Assembly: GCA_029255685.2 (NCBI GenBank)
Contig: CM055319.2
Coordinates: 29,607,568-29,671,567, forward strand
DNA length: 64,000 nt
Origin: Silene conica
Taxonomy: Eukaryota > Streptophyta > Magnoliopsida > Caryophyllales > Caryophyllaceae
Direction: 5' to 3'
Shown in pieces: positions 59,715 to 64,000 of the stretch; within the stretch, counting starts at the first letter, position 1, and each line of letters begins with the position of its first letter. The position numbers were made by a program, and so were the translations under genes. The notes beneath the pieces are model-generated. The model did no database searches, was not told the origin of the DNA, and worked only from the letters and a program-made list of their open reading frames with translations.

Positions 59715-60991
59715 TGTTGGGAAATGTGTCCTCAACAATAGTGCGATCACATAATTAAATCTCATGACGAGAATACGCAAGGGATGATACGAATTATTAG
59801 TCAACTGACCAACATTAATCGGTAATGATTGGCTAGCTAGAGTTTGACATTACTGTCGTATGACGGTGATGGTCAGTTGATCCCTTTAGGTCACACCTTT
59901 AGGACAATTCCCTTAATTGATAAAGTGATCAAATGTATATTGATACGATTTGATCATATTCCTTAAACTCGTATATCGAGAAATTAGAGGTTAAATCTTA
60001 ATGTAAGATTTATGTTTAAAATTGAAACGTGTCAATTGTTAAACATTAAACGATATTTTATTGTATCGTTGTTAGAATGAATTGGGTTGAAATTAATACA
60101 AAGGTTGTAAATCGTATTGACGATAAATGATCATTTTACATTTGTAATTTCGAATTACTTATTGATTAATAAATATGATTTATTTATGTATAATATTTAT
60201 ATGATAAATATTTATATGTTTTAAATGTACTAAAACATATTATATGACATATAGGATATCACACTTTGTATAAATTATACATTTTACAAAGTTGTAAAAT
60301 GAAATCCTTTTGAGGATTAAATGGCCGGTTAAGTGGGGTTGGTTGTGTGGGTAATTAGTGTATTTAACACACTACAATGATTATGTTAGACATAATCCTT
60401 GAGTCCCCCACCTAGAGCCACCCTAAGAGCCTTGAGAAGGGAAGATGTCCCCTTGATTGCTCTTCCCATAGCCGACTACCCCCTTCCCAATTAAGCATGC
60501 TTAAGTTAGTTTATATGATAATTAAGAGGCATGCTCATTATATATATAGGGATATATCATAATCATTCATTCTTCTTTTCTCTTCTCTTGCCTAGCCGAA
60601 ATATACACAAGTAAGAAGAGATTGTTTAACCTCTAATAGTTATTATAAGATAATAAAATTTATACTAAGAGTAGTATTCAAAATATATTTCTAATAAGAG
60701 AGATTGGAAATAAATTAAGGAAAAACCGATTCCTAGTCTAGCATACAAAGTTTCGGTTCATTTGGGGCTTGTCTTGGTGCATCCGGAGGAGGTATTCTAT
60801 ATTGGGTACTCGGAGGATCATCCTTGCAATACTTGGACCGAGTGTAAGAACACGGTTTACTCCTTATTTCCGCATATAGTAGCATGCATAAGATCATAAT
60901 AAACGAGTTTATTATTTTGTTAATTAAAGGTTAATTAAAAGGTTTGTTAGTATGACTAAATTAGTTTATGAGCAACTAGTTAAACCTAACA
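59715..60991 (+). repeat. 3' LTR of element E (1,277 bp)
   Basis: Nearly identical to the 5' LTR. GACAG follows as the target duplication, after which element H's RT sequence resumes. Confidence 0.95.
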
Positions 60992-61975
60992 GACAGATAC
61001 CCCCTCCTTGGAAATTACATGCCCCAGAAATGCGACTTTCTCCAACCAGAACTCACACTTGCTCAACTTAGCATTGAGCTTGTTCTCCTCCAGGGTCTGA
61101 AGTACTTTCCTCAAATGATCCTCGTGCTCTTCCGCATTCTTGGAACACACTAGGATATCATCGATGAATACCACCACGAACTTATCCAGATATGGGCTAA
61201 AGACTCGGTTCAACAAATCCATGAACACAGCTGGGGCGTTAGTCAATCCAAATGGCATAACCACAAATTCGTAGTGGCCATACCTCGTTCTGAATGCGGT
61301 CTTTGGAATGTCTTCATCTTTTATTCTCAACTGGTGATACCCGAACCTCAAATCAATCTTAGAGAAAACCCCAGCTCCACTTAACTGATCGAACAGGTCG
61401 TCAATTCTTGGCAAAGGATAACGGTTCTTGATGGTCACATTGTTCAGCTCTCGGTAGTCAACACAAAGCCTCAAACTCCCATCTTTCTTCTTCACAAATA
61501 GTACAGGTGCTCCCCAGGGTGACACACTGGGTCGAATGAATCCTTTCTCAGCTAATTCATCCAACTGCTTCTTCAATTCCTCCATCTCCTTTGGTCCCAT
61601 ACGGTACGGTGATTTAGATATAGGTCCCGCCCTTGGTTTTAGGTCAATGGAAAATTCCACTTCCCTCCTTGGCGGTAACCCTTGAACGTCGTCTAGGAAC
61701 ACTCCCTCAAACTCCCGCACCACAGGTATCTCACTAGTCTTAGGAGTCTCAGCCTCACAATCCCACATTTGACACAAGATCAGACTCTCTCCTTTTCTCA
61801 AGCTAGACTTAAGGGTATTGACGGAAATGAATTTGATTTTTGGTTTGACTCGATAACCCTTGTAAGACACCCTTACTCCTTTAGGTCCCTTCAAGGATAT
61901 TTTCTTTTAATGACAGTCGATAAAAGCGCGATACTTCCCCAGCCAGTCCATCCCCAGAATCACCTCAAAACCCCC
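60992..61975 (-). pseudogene. Element H pol, first part: reverse transcriptase
   Basis: Ty3/Gypsy RT on the minus strand. Order: '[20 protein letters not shown]', '[18 protein letters not shown]', '[20 protein letters not shown]', '[20 protein letters not shown]', '[15 protein letters not shown]' (Ser of the usual DLRSGYHQ replaced by Phe), '[15 protein letters not shown]' and the catalytic FIDD ([11 protein letters not shown]). It is cut after 'VISKEGVSV' by element E. A stop lies near 61908 between protease and RT. The frame is shifted relative to protease at a run of C (about 61970-61977). Confidence 0.92.
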
Positions 61976-62402
61976 CCAGTGGAAATTCTATGAGGTCACA
62001 ATAAAAGTTTGCTTCCCCAATTTTGATGGGTACACTACCATATATTCTATTACAAATTATCGACTCGCCTGAAGGTATGGTCACTGAGTCCGCGACCCAA
62101 TCAAATCTCTCAAGTCCCAAGGCCTTAACATGATCTCTAGACACAAATGAATGGGTCGCACCGGAATCGAAAAGTACGAAAGTAGGTTTAGAGTTCACAA
62201 GAAAAGTAGCGGTCACCACATGAGCATCATCCTTAGCTGCCTATTTTCCCATGGCAAAAAGCTTGCCACTGGATTTGACCCCACTCTGACTGGCACTGGA
62301 TGTCCCAGCCTATTGGTTTCCTTCCGCTACCGTCTTCTGATTGCTTCCACCTCCATTGTATTGATTCTGGTACGAGCGGTTCTGATAATTGTTATAGTTT
62401 CT
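61965..62402 (-). pseudogene. Element H protease region
   Basis: Aspartic protease with the active-site motif 'VLFDSGATHSFVS' near residue 12 of the readable frame. The second conserved 'ILGMDWL' motif falls after the C-run frame shift. The frame is the same as gag, with stops near 62401, 62311 and 62246 in the gag-protease linker. Confidence 0.85.
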
Positions 62403-63431
62403 CTAATAATTGCTGCTGCCTCCAGAACTCGCACCCCCACCATAGTTTGTCATGGGTGTACGATAGCCACTGCTACCATAGGACTGAGTGCGTGATCCCT
62501 GATATCCTGATGTGGGCGTACGATAACCCCCGGACTGATTCCCTCCAGATGAGCGACACATTGCCTGCTTGTGTCCCCTCTTTCCACAGCCGAAACAAAC
62601 TACTCCCACCGAACCACTGCTGGCAATTCCACCCATGTGATTACCCCCACTCTGATTCCTCACTTCTCCGGAAGTATTGCCGCTGAAATACCCACTATAC
62701 TTGTTGGTGCTTTGCTTCTTTGACCCAGAACTCTCCGTCACTACTTCAGCCTTCCTCTTTTCAGATTTTGACTTCTTGTCTTCCTTAATCATATCTGAGA
62801 GCCCCTCCGCCGCCCCAGCCCTTAAGTAGATGTCCCGGACTGTGGTGGGCGGAGCTGCAATCAGTCTCTTCTTGATGTTGATTGACAACCCCCTCTCAAA
62901 CTTCATCGCCAGCATAGCATCATCAAAACCCATGTCCCCCACGTAGCTCACCAATTGAATAAATTTCCTATAATAGGCCTCCACCGTCATGTCCTCCGTC
63001 ATCCAGAAAGTATCAAACTCCTCTCTCAGCTTACTTTTCTGGAATTCTGGTAGAAAGACATCATATAAGATCCTCTTTAATGCAATCCATGCCACGAACT
63101 CGGTCCCATCTTCTCTAGCTGCCTCTCTGATCTCTCCCTTGTTCCCGGTCCACCAGTCTCCGGCCATACCCCTCAGATAGTGGGCTGCTTGGTCAACCAT
63201 CAATTCTTCGGGGCAGTCCACCAACTCGAACAAGTTACTGAATTCCCGGCACCAAGCCCCCAGCAGATGAGGTTCCCCCTCCCCAGTGAATTGGGTAGGG
63301 TGATGCCTCGCAATGATCGTGCTCATCTTTGCGGAGTCCATGCGTTTGGCCTTTAGGGCCTCATTCTCAGCTATCAAACGATCCAATTCTTCTTGCTTGA
63401 TGTTAGCGACATTGTTTCTTCGCGGAGGCAT
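62403..63431 (-). CDS. Element H Gag (chromovirus type), N-terminal and nucleocapsid parts open
   Basis: 342 codons from ATG 63431 (MPPRRNN, the usual start of this gag type; the frame is open 26 codons further upstream). The Retrotrans_gag domain covers about residues 45-200: 'HHPTQFTGEGEPHLLGAWCR', 'AAHYLRGMAGDWWTGNKGE', 'LYDVFLPEFQKSKLREEFDT' and 'MTVEAYYRKFIQLVSYV'. A CCHC zinc knuckle (CFGCGKRGHKQAMC) follows at about 272-285, then a Gly/Ser/Tyr-rich tail. The frame stops at 62401-62403, where intact relatives would read on into protease, so Gag may be nearly complete but pol is cut off. Confidence 0.88.
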   Translation of the reverse strand: MPPRRNNVANIKQEELDRLIAENEALKAKRMDSAKMSTIIARHHPTQFTGEGEPHLLGAWCREFSNLFELVDCPEELMVDQAAHYLRGMAGDWWTGNKGEIREAAREDGTEFVAWIALKRILYDVFLPEFQKSKLREEFDTFWMTEDMTVEAYYRKFIQLVSYVGDMGFDDAMLAMKFERGLSINIKKRLIAAPPTTVRDIYLRAGAAEGLSDMIKEDKKSKSEKRKAEVVTESSGSKKQSTNKYSGYFSGNTSGEVRNQSGGNHMGGIASSGSVGVVCFGCGKRGHKQAMCRSSGGNQSGGYRTPTSGYQGSRTQSYGSSGYRTPMTNYGGGASSGGSSNY

Positions 63432-63965
63432 ACAATAATACAAAAGAAAAGAAATGAGTCCCGACTCATGTGGGCACCCATTTGGGTTAGGGCTATAGTC
63501 CCTAAACAATAGAGTCTTTTAATTAACTAACATGTCGTGTAACACTCATTTATAACATGGCTCAGGGATCACATAACCGCATATCGCTAGACATGATAAA
63601 CAAAATTTCTGACATGATTCCAATCACCTCATACATCCATATTAATATACACCTTTTGTATGCATATAAAATTCTTTCATACTCATGCCCTTACTGGCTT
63701 TTCCAATCGTTCACATATACTAAGAGTTCTTATCACATTCTTATCACAGTATACCATCACTTCCATCACCTCCTAATCTACCCTTTTCTCTCGTATATGC
63801 ACTCTGGGTTCCCGGGTAAAACTGAGAGGGCCAATGGTTCGGTGTGAGGGGGCCCAGACTCATACTTTTCCTTTAGTGTGCTCCTAACAGTCCTATCCCG
63901 GGGTTCATTTTATTTAGACTCTCCTACATTCATTGGGTTTATTAGGTTAGGCCTGAGGATCGTTC
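63432..63965 (-). other. Leader of element H
   Basis: About 530 bp between the primer binding site and the gag start, without a recognisable ORF. ORFs on the plus strand here are short and unsupported. Confidence 0.75.
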
Positions 63966-63977
63966 GCTCTGATACCA
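63966..63977 (-). other. Primer binding site of element H
   Basis: The minus strand reads TGGTATCAGAGC, 3 nt from the LTR end (63981). Initiator Met-tRNA type. Confidence 0.93.
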
Positions 63978-63980
63978 CTT

Positions 63981-64000
63981 TGTAACACCCCTGTTTATTT
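63981..64000 (-). repeat. Inner end of the 5' LTR of element H (cut by window edge)
   Basis: TGTAACACCCCTGTTTATTT matches the outer end of the 3' LTR at 48088 apart from the mutated second base and one internal change. Confidence 0.9.

Larger units (their letters stand above)
52612..60991 (+). mobile_element. Element E: young gag-only Copia derivative (TR-GAG-like)
   Basis: 8,380 bp with a 5' LTR of 1,276 bp and a 3' LTR of 1,277 bp, flanked by GACAG (52607-52611 and 60992-60996). It inserted between RT and RNase H of element H. The LTRs differ by about three substitutions and one indel (hand count), which suggests an age near 0.1-0.2 million years at usual plant rates. It has a primer binding site, a 2.4-kb leader, one intact gag ORF and 2.5 kb of non-coding sequence where pol should be. 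Such elements are non-autonomous and need pol from a relative. The family also includes element A. Confidence 0.93.
48088..64000 (-). mobile_element. Element H: chromovirus Gypsy LTR retrotransposon, interrupted by E
   Basis: Minus-strand element. From right to left: the end of the 5' LTR (63981-64000, the rest outside), Met-tRNA primer binding site, gag, protease, RT, [element E], RNase H, integrase, chromodomain, polypurine tract and 3' LTR (48088-50278). The probable target duplication copy GCGTG lies at 48083-48087; its partner is outside the window. The gag type, the domain order and the chromodomain fit the Tekay/Del-type chromoviruses. Several stops and one frame shift make it inactive. 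Confidence 0.92.

Overview
The window looks like repeat-dense nuclear DNA of a flowering plant, most likely a eudicot; the exact group cannot be read from the sequence. I see no host protein-coding gene, rRNA or tRNA gene. Nearly all of it is explained by LTR retrotransposons (Copia and chromovirus-type Gypsy), two LINEs and one CACTA (En/Spm-type) DNA transposon, most of them nested inside each other. For reference I name them A, B, S1, C, L1, L2, D, G, K, F, H and E.

Left half (1-32.8 kb). A LINE remnant on the minus strand (L1) appears to be the oldest layer. It was hit by a Copia element (B, plus strand). B was then hit by a minus-strand Copia element (A, running off the left edge), by a 2.4-kb solo Gypsy LTR (S1, target duplication ATAAG) and by a large non-coding Gypsy derivative (C, target duplication GAATT). 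C was hit at its primer-binding-site end by a LINE (L2). The LINE reverse-transcriptase ORF was hit by another complete Copia element (D, target duplication CTCTA). This gives five nested levels whose borders can nearly all be placed to the base.

Middle (32.8-48.1 kb). An AT-rich stretch without genes leads to a Gypsy LTR (G) that carries a 7.0-kb CACTA element (K, target duplication ATA). K has near-identical terminal repeats, arrays of subterminal TGGCGACTG motifs, and both expected genes: a TNPD-like transposase and a TNPA/Transposase_24-like protein. Each gene carries at least one apparent frame break. A badly decayed Copia copy of the D family (F) follows, truncated at both ends and joined to an inverted fragment of the same family's LTR.

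Right (48.1-64 kb). A minus-strand chromovirus Gypsy (H: gag, protease, RT, RNase H, integrase, chromodomain) is split in its RT/RNase H region by element E (target duplication GACAG). E is a Copia derivative with a complete, open gag ORF and no pol. By hand count its two LTRs differ at about four places in 1,277 bp, so it is by far the youngest insertion here. It fits the class of gag-only, non-autonomous elements that must borrow pol from a relative. A is of the same family as E; D and F are related more distantly.

The most interesting signals are structural. (1) An inverted repeat straddles the polypurine tract and the U3 start in three Copia elements (B, D, E). (2) A polypurine-tract-like box plus a hairpin with a TCC loop recurs in tandem in the Gypsy elements C and H. 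(3) D's LTR has gained a 74-bp duplication containing a second polypurine tract. (4) D's leader has three pairs of GGTCGACC palindromes, each pair exactly 21 bp apart. Many frame breaks fall in short homopolymers, so some ORFs may be less broken than they look.
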